DNA of 27,992 bases from JAQBZY01 sp038117205 (GCA_038117205.1 JAYOFL010000051.1:1-27992), one strand, 5' to 3'; positions 17,131 to 24,888 are shown, counted from the stretch's first letter. The notes: generated by a model from the letters alone, not told the origin. Numbers and translations: made by a program.

Positions 17131-18186
17131 TCAAAGCCGGGCCTGCGTCTTCGCCTTGTCGATCAGGCCGGCGATCCGCTTGCCGAAAATTTCGAACCGC
17201 GGATCGGTCGTCTGGCCACGCAGATAGCGGATGTAGATCTGTTGCAGGATGACGGCGATCTTGAAGGCGCCGAACACCTGATACCAATGAACATTGCCGC
17301 AATCGAAGCCGGTCCTCTGGGCATAGCGCTCGATGGCGTCGGCGCGGCTCGGGAAGCCGTCGTTCCAGGTCGGCATGGACGCGGCCATGATCCATGTCGG
17401 ATCGTCGCCGGCCTCGCCCCAGAAGGTGAGCGTGTAGCCGAGGTCCATCAGCGGGTCGCCCCGCGTGCACATGTCCCAGTCCAGGACGGCGGTCGCCGTC
17501 GCCGGGTCGGCGAGATCGACCAGCACGTTGTCGAGCTTGAAGTCGTTGTGCAGCAGCGCCACGTGCCGGTCGGCAGGGACGTCCTTCTCCAGCCAGCGGA
17601 TGACCGCCGTCATGTCCGGATTGTCCTCGTGCTTGGCGGCTTCCCAGCGGCCGGCCCATCCCGTCAGCTGCCGCCGCACGAACCCTTCCGGCCGGCCGAG
17701 ATCGCCGAGCCCGGCCTTGCCGGGGTCGGCCAGATGCAGATCGGCCAGCACGTCGACGGCCATCTCGCCGACGCGGCGGTTGAGCGCCGCCGGCCAATCT
17801 CTGTCCGCCGGCAGTTCGCGCCGGATGACGAAGCCCTGCCGGCGTTCCATGACGTGAAACGGCGCGCCGATGATCGAGGCGTCCTCGCAGACCGCGAAGC
17901 TTCGGGGCGCGAGGGCGAATTCCCGCCACAGGTCCCTGAGGACCCGGTGCTCGCGCAGCATGTCGTGCGACGTCGGCGCGATGTGGCCGAGCGGCGGACG
18001 GCGCAACACGTACTCTGCCGTGCCGAAGCCGATCAGATAGGTGAGGTTGGCATGACCGCCGCCGAACTGGGCGAGCCGGAACGGGCCGCCGGCGTCGGGC
18101 AGGCGTTCACGGAGCCACGGTTCCAGCCGCGTCGTGTCGAGGGTTTCCTCGGCGCGGACGTCGATGACTTCGCGGTCTTTCGCCAT
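17131..18186 (-). CDS. APH-like phosphotransferase (ACAD10/11- and LvaA-type acyl-CoA kinase candidate)
   Basis: A 351-residue kinase-fold protein of the aminoglycoside-phosphotransferase superfamily. It has a glycine-rich loop FGGGHANLTYLI (41-52), the catalytic loop HNDFKLDNVLVD (Asp215, Asn220), and the metal-binding LDWDMCTRGDPLMDLGY (Asp236), which closely follows the LDWE-TLGDPLADL form of ACAD10/11 and LvaA kinases. Those enzymes phosphorylate the 4-hydroxyl of 4-hydroxyacyl-CoAs. It is the third gene of the minus-strand unit with the fused hydratase/dehydrogenase and thiolase, 11 bp after the thiolase stop; the open frame reaching into the thiolase is rejected. The LvaB-type small partner that accompanies LvaA is not visible. 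Kinase family sure; substrate inferred from neighbours. Confidence 0.87.
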   Translation of the reverse strand: MAKDREVIDVRAEETLDTTRLEPWLRERLPDAGGPFRLAQFGGGHANLTYLIGFGTAEYVLRRPPLGHIAPTSHDMLREHRVLRDLWREFALAPRSFAVCEDASIIGAPFHVMERRQGFVIRRELPADRDWPAALNRRVGEMAVDVLADLHLADPGKAGLGDLGRPEGFVRRQLTGWAGRWEAAKHEDNPDMTAVIRWLEKDVPADRHVALLHNDFKLDNVLVDLADPATATAVLDWDMCTRGDPLMDLGYTLTFWGEAGDDPTWIMAASMPTWNDGFPSRADAIERYAQRTGFDCGNVHWYQVFGAFKIAVILQQIYIRYLRGQTTDPRFEIFGKRIAGLIDKAKTQARL

Positions 18187-18197
18187 CACCGGGCCGG

Positions 18198-19379
18198 TCA
18201 GGCGACCTCGAACAGGGCCGCGGCACCCATGCCGCCGCCGACGCACATGGTGACGACGCAATGCTTCGCGCCGCGCCGCTTGCCTTCCAACAGGACGTGT
18301 CCGGCGAGTCTGGCGCCCGTCATGCCGAACGGGTGGCCGATGGCGATGGAGCCGCCGTTGACGTTCAGCTTCTCCTGGGGGATGCCGAGCTTGTCGCGGC
18401 AATAGACCACTTGGACGGCGAAGGCCTCGTTCAGTTCCCAGAGATCGATGTCGTCCATCTTCATGCCGAAGCGTTCGAGAAGGCGCGGCACCGCGAACAC
18501 CGGACCGATGCCCATCTCGTCCGGCTCGCAGCCGGCGACGGTGAAACCCTTGAAGATGCCGAGCGGCTCGAGGCCGCGCTGCTCGGCGAGCTTCGCGTCC
18601 ATGACGACGCAGGCGGACGCGCCGTCGGAAAGCTGGCTGGCGTTGCCGGCGGTGACGAAGTTGCCGTCGCCCATGACCGGCTGCAGCTTGGCGAGGTCTT
18701 CGGCGTTGGTGCTCGGCCGGTTGCCTTCGTCGCGCTCCAGTGTCACTTCCTGCATGCTCGTCTCGCCGCTCGCCTTGTCGGTCACTTCCTTCAGGGTGGT
18801 GAGCGGAACGATCTCGTCCTTGAAGATGCCGGCCTGTTGCGCGACGGCGGTGCGCTGCTGGCTGGAAAGGGCGTATTCGTCCTGTGCGTCGCGCGACACG
18901 TTGTAGCGCTTGGCGACGATGTCGGCGGTGTCGATCATGCCCATCCAGAGTTCCGGCTTATGCTTCATCAGCCAGTCCTCTTCGAAATGGTGCCGGTTGA
19001 GGTGCGGTTGCACGAGGCTGACGGATTCGACGCCGCCCGCCACCATGACCGGCACCTTGTCGACGATGACGCGCTGCGCCGCCATGGCGATGGCCTGCAA
19101 ACCGGACGAGCAGAAGCGGTTGACGGTCGTCCCCGACGTGGTCACGGGAAGGCCGGCGCGGATCGCGGCGAGCCGCGCCACGTTCTTGCCGGTGGCGCCT
19201 TCCGGATAGCCGCAGCCGATGATGACGTCCTCGATTTCCTCCGGTTCGACGCCGGCCCGCGCCACCGCGTGCTCGATGCAATGCGCCGTCATGACGGCGC
19301 CGTGCGTCTTGTTGAATGCGCCGCGGTGCGCCTTGCCGATGGGAGTGCGGGCGGTCGATACGATGACGGCGTCGGTCAT
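18198..19379 (-). CDS. Acetyl-CoA acyltransferase (thiolase)
   Basis: A 393-residue thiolase that cleaves 3-ketoacyl-CoA with CoA to acetyl-CoA and a shortened acyl-CoA (or runs the reverse condensation). The acylated cysteine is Cys90 in VNRFCSSGLQ, with His349 in GHPFGMTGAR and the second catalytic cysteine Cys379 in MCVGGGMGAA. Length and motifs are complete. AGGAAAAG precedes ATG 19379. It lies 26 bp after the fused hydratase/dehydrogenase gene and 11 bp before the kinase gene, forming one operon. It is the last step of the beta-oxidation set in this block. Confidence 0.94.
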   Translation of the reverse strand: MTDAVIVSTARTPIGKAHRGAFNKTHGAVMTAHCIEHAVARAGVEPEEIEDVIIGCGYPEGATGKNVARLAAIRAGLPVTTSGTTVNRFCSSGLQAIAMAAQRVIVDKVPVMVAGGVESVSLVQPHLNRHHFEEDWLMKHKPELWMGMIDTADIVAKRYNVSRDAQDEYALSSQQRTAVAQQAGIFKDEIVPLTTLKEVTDKASGETSMQEVTLERDEGNRPSTNAEDLAKLQPVMGDGNFVTAGNASQLSDGASACVVMDAKLAEQRGLEPLGIFKGFTVAGCEPDEMGIGPVFAVPRLLERFGMKMDDIDLWELNEAFAVQVVYCRDKLGIPQEKLNVNGGSIAIGHPFGMTGARLAGHVLLEGKRRGAKHCVVTMCVGGGMGAAALFEVA

Positions 19380-19405
19380 GGTCTTTTCCTGTTTCTTGGC
19401 TCGTC

Positions 19406-21493
19406 TTACGACGAAAGGTCGGCGAAGGATTTGCCGGATTTCGCGAGTTCTTCCAGAAGCGGCGCCGGCTTGAGCATGTCGCCGTGCTCGTCGTACAGCT
19501 TTTTCATGGTCTCGTTCACTTTGCCGACGCCGACGGTGTCGGCGTAGAACATCGGTCCGCCGCGCCCGATCGGATAGCCGTAGCCGTGAATCCAGACGAG
19601 GTCGATGTCGCTCGGCCGCGTCGCGATGCCCTCGCCGAGGATCTTGGCGCCCTCGTTGATGTGCGTGAACATACAGCGTTCCAGGATTTCCTGATCGCTG
19701 ACCGGCCGGCGCTTGATGCCGAGTTCCTTGGAAATGCTCTCGATCAGTTTGGCGATTTCCGGGTCCGGCACCGGCGTCCGGCTTCCGTCCGGATAGAGAT
19801 ACCAGCCCTTGCCGTTCTTCTGGCCGTACCGGCCGCTCTCGTAAATGCGGTCGGCGATGTAGGAATAGCGCGCGTTCGAAGGCCGGGTCTTGCGGCGGTG
19901 CTGACGCACCATGTAGCCGACGTCGAGGCCCGCGAGATCGCCCATGGCGAACGGTCCCATCGGGAAGCCGAAGTCGTAAATCACCTTGTCGATCTGCTCC
20001 GGCAGCGCCCCTTCCTCAAGCAGGAATTCCGCCTGATTGCGATAGGCGTAGAGCATGCGGTTGCCGACGAAGCCGTCGCAGACGCCGACCATGACGCCGA
20101 CCTTGCCGATTTCCTTCGAAAGCTTCATGACGGTCGCCAGCACGTCCGGCGACGTCTTGGCGCCGCGCACGTTCTCCATCAGCTTCATGATGTTTGCCGG
20201 GCTGAAGAAGTGTGTGCCGACGACGCTTTCCGGCCGCTTGGTGGCGGCGGCGATTTCGTCGACGTCGAGCGACGACGTGTTGGTGGCGAGGATGGTGCCC
20301 GGCTTGCAGGCGGCGTCCAGCGCGCCGAACACTTGCTTCTTGATATCCATGTCCTCGAATACCGCCTCGATGACGATGTCTGCGTCGCCGAGGGCGGCGT
20401 AGTCCGTCGTGCCGGAAATCAGGCCCATGCGGGCCTCCATGTCCGCCTCGCTTAGGCTGCCGCGCTTGACGCTGCCGGCGTAGGTGTCCCGGGCGACCTT
20501 GAGCCCCCGCTCCAACGCTTCTCCGTCCTGTTCGAGAACGCGCACGGGGATGCCGGCGTTGGCGAAGCTCATGGCGATGCCGCGCCCCATGGTGCCGCAG
20601 CCGATGACGGCGGCCTGGCGGATGGGGCGGACCGGGGTTTCCTTGGTAACGCCCGGCACCCGGTGCGCCTGCCGTTCGGCGAAGAAGAGATGCCGCTGCG
20701 CCTTCGATTGCACCGACTGAACCAGCTCGTCGAAGTTCCGCCGCTCGAACGCCATGCCTTCCGCGATCGGCAGCGTCAGCGACGCCTCGACGGCGTCGAT
20801 GCAGCGGTCAGGCGCGATCAGGCCGCGCGAGCGCTTTTCCGTCTTGGCCCGGGCGTCGGCGATGACCGCGGCGGCATCCGCAGCCGGCGGAATGTCGCGC
20901 ACGCGGCGCACCCCCTTGCCGGCGGCGACGCGGCCGGCGAAGGCAAGTGCGCCTTCGATCAGATCGCCGTCGACGATCTCGTCCAGGAAGCCCTGCTTCA
21001 GGGCCTTGTCGGCGCTGACGTAGTCGCCGGACAGGATGACGTCGAGGGCCTGCTTGACGCCGATCAGGCGGGGCAGGCGCTGCGTGCCGCCCGCGCCCGG
21101 CAAAAGGCCCAACTTGATTTCCGGAAGTCCGTACTGCGCGCTCTTGTCGCCGACGCGGTAGTGGCAGCCGAGCGACACCTCGCAGCCGCCGCCGACGGCG
21201 GTGCCGTGGATGGCGGCGACGACCGGCTTCGTGGACGACTCGATCCGGTAGATCAATTCGGAAAGAAACGGTTCCTTGCGCGGCTTGCCGAACTCCGTGA
21301 TGTCGGCGCCGCCGGAGAAGCAGCGTCCGGCGCCGACGATGACGACCGCCTTGGCGGCGGGGTCGGCGTCGGCGCGTTCGACGGCGGCCAGCAGTCCGCG
21401 CCGGACGTCCACGCCGAGCGCGTTCACCGGCGCGTTGTCGATGGTCACCAGCGCCACGCCGGCGCGGTTTTCGTAACGGACGTCGCCTCCCAT
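19406..21493 (-). CDS. Fused enoyl-CoA hydratase / 3-hydroxyacyl-CoA dehydrogenase (FadB/FadJ-type)
   Basis: A 695-residue bifunctional enzyme. Residues 1-190 are a crotonase domain with the two hydratase glutamates Glu105 (GGGCEVSLG) and Glu125 (LPEIKLGLLPGAGG). From about 294 there is an NAD-binding Rossmann domain (VIGCGTMGRGIAM, glycines at 298-303), then the dehydrogenase catalytic His428 in THFFSPANIMK, followed by two C-terminal helical domains. It hydrates enoyl-CoA and oxidises the resulting 3-hydroxyacyl-CoA to 3-ketoacyl-CoA for the adjacent thiolase. GAGGA lies about 5 nt before ATG 21493. It is the first gene of the unit with thiolase and kinase, divergent from acyl-CoA dehydrogenase 2, with palindrome C 24 bp upstream. 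Confidence 0.94.
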   Translation of the reverse strand: MGGDVRYENRAGVALVTIDNAPVNALGVDVRRGLLAAVERADADPAAKAVVIVGAGRCFSGGADITEFGKPRKEPFLSELIYRIESSTKPVVAAIHGTAVGGGCEVSLGCHYRVGDKSAQYGLPEIKLGLLPGAGGTQRLPRLIGVKQALDVILSGDYVSADKALKQGFLDEIVDGDLIEGALAFAGRVAAGKGVRRVRDIPPAADAAAVIADARAKTEKRSRGLIAPDRCIDAVEASLTLPIAEGMAFERRNFDELVQSVQSKAQRHLFFAERQAHRVPGVTKETPVRPIRQAAVIGCGTMGRGIAMSFANAGIPVRVLEQDGEALERGLKVARDTYAGSVKRGSLSEADMEARMGLISGTTDYAALGDADIVIEAVFEDMDIKKQVFGALDAACKPGTILATNTSSLDVDEIAAATKRPESVVGTHFFSPANIMKLMENVRGAKTSPDVLATVMKLSKEIGKVGVMVGVCDGFVGNRMLYAYRNQAEFLLEEGALPEQIDKVIYDFGFPMGPFAMGDLAGLDVGYMVRQHRRKTRPSNARYSYIADRIYESGRYGQKNGKGWYLYPDGSRTPVPDPEIAKLIESISKELGIKRRPVSDQEILERCMFTHINEGAKILGEGIATRPSDIDLVWIHGYGYPIGRGGPMFYADTVGVGKVNETMKKLYDEHGDMLKPAPLLEELAKSGKSFADLSS

Positions 21494-21517
21494 GGGATCC
21501 TCGATTATGAAACTTGC

Positions 21518-21532
21518 TTTTGCCTAGCGAAA
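21518..21532. promoter_or_regulatory. Palindromic operator candidate, site C (IclR-type box)
   Basis: TTTTGC-CTA-GCGAAA, a 15-bp palindrome with one mismatch per arm, matching the TTYYGC-N3-GCRRAA form of sites A and B. It is 24 bp before the fused hydratase/dehydrogenase start and 89 bp before the acyl-CoA dehydrogenase 2 start. Just left of it, AAACTTGCTTTTGC differs from the site B region AAACTTAATTTTGC at two of 14 bases. Joint control of the three promoters by one regulator is inferred. Confidence 0.5.
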
Positions 21533-21621
21533 CGGGAGTATGGTCGGGTCGTCGTCGGTTGTCTAGCGGCGCGTCGGGCGCGATGCTGCCGGGAAGCCGA
21601 CCGCCGCAGGGGAGTGAGGGC

Positions 21622-22851
21622 ATGGATTTCAGCTATTCCGAACGGGTCGAGCAGTTCCGCGTCAAGCTGCTGGCGTTCATGGACGAACACATCTACCCGA
21701 ACGAGCGGGTCTATGCCGAACAGTTGGAGGCGGGCGACCGTTGGCACACGCCGCCGGTGATGGAGAGCCTGAAGACTGAGGCGAAAAAGCAGGGACTCTG
21801 GAACCTGTTTTTGCCGGAGTCCGAACTGGGCGCCGGGCTCACCAACATGGAATACGCGCCGCTCTGCGAAATCATGGGCCGCTCCCCCATCGGGCCGGAG
21901 GCGTTCAACTGCGCCGCGCCGGACACCGGCAACATGGAGACGCTGGTCCGCTACGGCACGCCGGAACAGAAGGAGCGTTGGCTGAAGCCGCTGCTGGCCG
22001 GCGAGATCCGCTCCGCCTTTGCCATGACCGAGCCGGACGTGGCGTCGTCGGACGCCACCAACATCCAATCCAGCATCGTCCGCGACGGCGGCGACTACGT
22101 GCTGAACGGCCGCAAATGGTGGACGTCCGGCGCCGGCGACCATCGCTGCGAGATATTCATCTTCATGGGAAAGTCGGACCCGTCGGCGGAAACGTACCGC
22201 CAGCAATCCATGATCCTGGTGCCGCGCGACACGCCGGGCGTGACGCTGCTCCGCCCGTTGACCGTCTTCGGCTACGATCATGCGCCGCACGGCCACTTCG
22301 AGGTGGACTTCAAGGACGTCCGCGTGCCGGCGTCGAACATGCTGCTGGGCGAGGGCCGGGGCTTCGAGATCGCGCAAGGGCGGCTCGGGCCGGGGCGCAT
22401 CCACCACTGCATGCGCCTGATCGGCGTCGCCGAGCGCTCGCTGGAGGCGATGTGCGCGCGCGCCCGGAACCGGGTCGCGTTCGGCAAGCCGCTGTCTCAA
22501 CAGGGCATGGTGATGGACGCCATCGCGCGGTCGCGGATCGAGATCGAACAGGCGCGGCTCCTGACCCTCAAGGCGGCCTACATGATGGACACCGTCGGCA
22601 ACAAGGCGGCCCGCGCCGAGATCGCCATGATCAAGGTCGTGGCGCCGCAGATGGCGTGCGACGTCATCGACCGGGCGATCCAGATTCACGGCGGCGGCGG
22701 CGTCTCGGAAGACTTCGGCCTCGCCTACGCCTGGGCGAAGACGCGAAGCCTGCGGCTCGCCGACGGTCCGGACGAGGTGCACCGGATCAGCGTCGCCAAA
22801 CTGGAGCTCAAGAAGCAGACGTCGCCCTGGATTTACAGCCAGCGAAGCTGA
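21622..22851 (+). CDS. Acyl-CoA dehydrogenase 2 (ACAD10/11- and LvaC-like)
   Basis: A 409-residue member of the acyl-CoA dehydrogenase fold. The flavin/substrate motif FAMTEPDVASSDATN and the GRKWWTSGAG segment are in the middle domain; IQIHGGGGVSEDFGLAYAWA precedes RLADGPDEVH, the ACAD10/11-type C-terminal signature. At the place of the usual catalytic glutamate (YEGT) it has Asp381 (ADGP). Relatives (ACAD11 dehydrogenase domain, LvaC) act on 4-phosphoacyl-CoA, removing phosphate rather than simply oxidising. ATG 21622 follows a GGGGAGTGAGGG purine tract and fits the family N-terminus; the upstream extension is rejected. It is divergent from the operon that holds the kinase. Family assignment is strong; the reaction is inferred. 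Confidence 0.9.
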   Translation: MDFSYSERVEQFRVKLLAFMDEHIYPNERVYAEQLEAGDRWHTPPVMESLKTEAKKQGLWNLFLPESELGAGLTNMEYAPLCEIMGRSPIGPEAFNCAAPDTGNMETLVRYGTPEQKERWLKPLLAGEIRSAFAMTEPDVASSDATNIQSSIVRDGGDYVLNGRKWWTSGAGDHRCEIFIFMGKSDPSAETYRQQSMILVPRDTPGVTLLRPLTVFGYDHAPHGHFEVDFKDVRVPASNMLLGEGRGFEIAQGRLGPGRIHHCMRLIGVAERSLEAMCARARNRVAFGKPLSQQGMVMDAIARSRIEIEQARLLTLKAAYMMDTVGNKAARAEIAMIKVVAPQMACDVIDRAIQIHGGGGVSEDFGLAYAWAKTRSLRLADGPDEVHRISVAKLELKKQTSPWIYSQRS

Positions 22852-22898
22852 TACGGGCGGGCAGGGGATAGTCCGACGCGCCTCGGGGCAAATACGGC

Positions 22899-23747
22899 AT
22901 GGCGAATGACGGAGCGGGGGCGGGCGGCGACGCGATCGCCGTCGAAATCGAGATCGAGGGACTCGGCAAGGCGTTCGGTGACCGCCAGGTTTTGCGGGGC
23001 GTCGACCTCCGCGTCATGCGGGGCGAGATCGTCGCGATCGTCGGCGGCTCCGGCTGCGGTAAGACGGTGCTGTTGAAACACATCCTCGGACAGTTGGCGC
23101 CGGACAGTGGCCGCGTCCGGGTCGCCGACCACGCACGGGCCGGGGCGCCGCTCGTCGATCTCGCGAAAATCGACGAGCATGAACTGGACGCCATTCATAC
23201 GCATTGGGGCGTCGTCTTTCAGCGGAACGCCCTCTTCTCGGGAACCGTCTACGACAACATCGAGCTTTGGCTCGCCGAGATGAGGAGCATGGAGGAGGAG
23301 AGCATCCACGCGATCGCTCGGCGTGTGCTGGCGGCGGTCGCGCTCCCCGACGACGATGCGTTCATGGATAGTCCCGTCGAGAGTCTCTCCGGCGGCATGG
23401 CGAAGCGTCTCGCCATCGCCCGGGCGCTATCGATGGATCCGAAGGTGATCTTCTACGACGAGCCGACCACCGGTCTGGACCCCGCCAGCGCCGCGCAGGG
23501 ACAAGACCTGATCTACAAGACGCACGCCGGCGACGCACCGGACTCTCCCGTTCGGACGACGGTGATCATCACGCACGACAAGGACCTGCTGATCCGTCTT
23601 CGGCCGACCGTCGTCATGCTGCACGAACGCCGCGTCTTCTTCGACGGGCCGTATGACGACTTCGCGGCCGCGGTGTCACCCGTCATCCGGCCCTACTTCG
23701 ATCTCATGCCGACGTTGCACCGCAGAGACTGTCCGGGGGAGGCATGA
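22899..23747 (+). CDS. MlaF-like ABC transporter ATP-binding protein (orphan)
   Basis: A 282-residue ATPase of the type that pairs with MlaE permeases and MlaD (MCE) proteins in phospholipid or hydrophobic-substrate transport. Walker A GGSGCGKTV is at 49-57, the Q-loop VVFQRNALF at about 106-113, signature LSGGM at 163-167, Walker B VIFYDEPTTGLDP from 183, and the switch histidine in IITHDKD. The motifs are intact, but no MlaE-, MlaD- or MlaC-like gene is in the window. A start codon overlaps its stop as ATGA, as would a coupled partner gene, yet that frame ends after 10 codons. It lies 47 bp after acyl-CoA dehydrogenase 2 on the same strand. Function as transporter subunit would need partners elsewhere. 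Confidence 0.85.
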   Translation: MANDGAGAGGDAIAVEIEIEGLGKAFGDRQVLRGVDLRVMRGEIVAIVGGSGCGKTVLLKHILGQLAPDSGRVRVADHARAGAPLVDLAKIDEHELDAIHTHWGVVFQRNALFSGTVYDNIELWLAEMRSMEEESIHAIARRVLAAVALPDDDAFMDSPVESLSGGMAKRLAIARALSMDPKVIFYDEPTTGLDPASAAQGQDLIYKTHAGDAPDSPVRTTVIITHDKDLLIRLRPTVVMLHERRVFFDGPYDDFAAAVSPVIRPYFDLMPTLHRRDCPGEA

Positions 23748-23776
23748 ACGACCCTGGCGTGAGTTCCATAAATTGA
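23744..23776 (+). pseudogene. Aborted 10-residue ORF coupled to the MlaF-like gene
   Basis: ATG 23744 overlaps the TGA of the ATPase gene as ATGA, but the frame reads MNDPGVSSIN and stops. In this gene family such a junction normally leads into the permease gene. It may be the leftover start of a deleted partner or a chance ORF. The purine tract before it is only 1 nt from the ATG, too close for an ideal ribosome site. No homology can be claimed from so short a piece. Confidence 0.3.
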
Positions 23777-23903
23777 CCGCCGGTGTCCTCAGTCTTACCG
23801 ACTTCGCGCAGGCGCCGGGCAAGACACCGATCGATGTCGGAGCTGCTGCACGCGATTTCGTCAGCTGTTCGGGTACGGAGCTTGAACCATCGCGGACGGT
23901 GTC

Positions 23904-23919
23904 GGCAGGGCCTCCTGCC
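23904..23919 (+). terminator. Short GC hairpin downstream of the MlaF-like gene
   Basis: GGCAGG-GCCT-CCTGCC, a perfect 6-bp stem with a 4-nt loop. There is no T-run after it, so an intrinsic terminator is only a weak possibility. The surrounding 23777-23968 contains no supported gene. Confidence 0.3.
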
Positions 23920-23968
23920 CCGCAATCTGCCGGTGTTGCATGCTATCCGCCGCAGCGTCTAGGTTTGA

Positions 23969-23983
23969 TCCCAAGCATTGGGA
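23969..23983. promoter_or_regulatory. Perfect palindrome before the molybdate-type regulator
   Basis: TCCCAA-GCA-TTGGGA, a 15-bp perfect palindrome ending 14 bp before the regulator's start codon. A dyad in this position suits an autoregulatory operator for the helix-turn-helix protein. It does not resemble the Escherichia coli ModE box. The half-site ATTGGG recurs once in the leader of the downstream transporter gene (about 24958-24963). Confidence 0.4.
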
Positions 23984-23997
23984 CGGAACGAACTAAG

Positions 23998-24888
23998 ATG
24001 ACGATCGGTGACGACGAATTCCTGACGACCAAGGAACTGGCGGCCCTGCTCCGCGTGAAGGAGCGGAAGGTCTACGAACTGGTGTCGGACGAGGCGGTGC
24101 CGTTCACGCGCGCCATGGGCAAGCTGTTGTTCCCGCGCGCCGCCATCGATAGTTGGCTGATCGAGAACGGGCAGGGCTTTTCGTCGACGGCGGCGAAGGT
24201 GCGCCCGAACGTGTTCCTCGGCAGCCACGATCCGCTGCTCGACTGGGCGCTCCGGGAATCGCAATCGGGCATCGCGGCGTTCTTCGACGGCAGCATGGAC
24301 GGGGTGGAGCGGTTCGCTGCGGGCGAAGGAATCGCGGCGGGCATGCATGTGTTCGATTCCGCCGACAAATCCTGGAACGTGAACCTGATCCGCAAGCAGT
24401 TCGGGTCCAGGCCCGTGGTGCTGGTGCAATGGCTGTGGCGGGAACGCGGCCTGATGCTGCGTCCGGACGTGGCGTCGGGCGTGAAGGGCCTCGCCGACGT
24501 CAAATCGCTGAAACTGGTGCCCAGGCAGGCGGAGGCCGGCAGCCAGCGTCTCCTCGAGCACCTGCTCGCGGAAGCGAAGATTCCGCTCGGCGGCCTCAAG
24601 CTGGCGCCGGTCGCGCGGACGGAAACGGACGCCACGATGGCGGTCTACGACGGCACGGCGGAAGCCGCCTTCGGGATCGAATCACTGGCCCGCCAGTACA
24701 AGCTGACGTTCGTACCGGTGATGCGGGAACGCTACGATCTGCTGATCGACCGCCGCTCCTGGTTCGAAACGCCGCTGCAGGCGTTCTTCGATTTCTGCCG
24801 CACGGATGCCTTCCGCAAACGCGCCGCCGAGCAGCCCGGCTACGATATCGGCGGCATGGGGAAGATACTTTTCAACGGCGCGTCCTAG
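23998..24888 (+). CDS. Helix-turn-helix regulator with molybdate-binding-like (PBP) domain
   Basis: A 296-residue one-component regulator. Residues 8-55 are an excisionase/MerR-like helix-turn-helix (FLTTKELAALLRVKERKVYE, then LLFPRAAIDSWL). Residues from about 72 to 290 are a periplasmic-binding-protein-like domain (NVFLGSHDPLLDWALRE, GLADVKSLKLVPRQAEAGSQ, DATMAVYDGTAEAAFGIE) of the type grouped with ModA-like molybdate-binding domains in bacteria and archaea. No signal peptide, so the binding domain is cytoplasmic and probably senses oxyanion to control DNA binding. ATG 23998 is chosen because the HTH begins at once; the frame stays open upstream but shows nothing family-like there. Directly upstream of a MOT1 transporter gene, its likely target. 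Confidence 0.83.
   Translation: MTIGDDEFLTTKELAALLRVKERKVYELVSDEAVPFTRAMGKLLFPRAAIDSWLIENGQGFSSTAAKVRPNVFLGSHDPLLDWALRESQSGIAAFFDGSMDGVERFAAGEGIAAGMHVFDSADKSWNVNLIRKQFGSRPVVLVQWLWRERGLMLRPDVASGVKGLADVKSLKLVPRQAEAGSQRLLEHLLAEAKIPLGGLKLAPVARTETDATMAVYDGTAEAAFGIESLARQYKLTFVPVMRERYDLLIDRRSWFETPLQAFFDFCRTDAFRKRAAEQPGYDIGGMGKILFNGAS

Noticed and set aside
23704..23925. A 73-codon minus-strand ORF beyond the MlaF-like gene
   Set aside because: It overlaps the end of the ATPase gene antisense, lacks a ribosome site and resembles no family I recognise.
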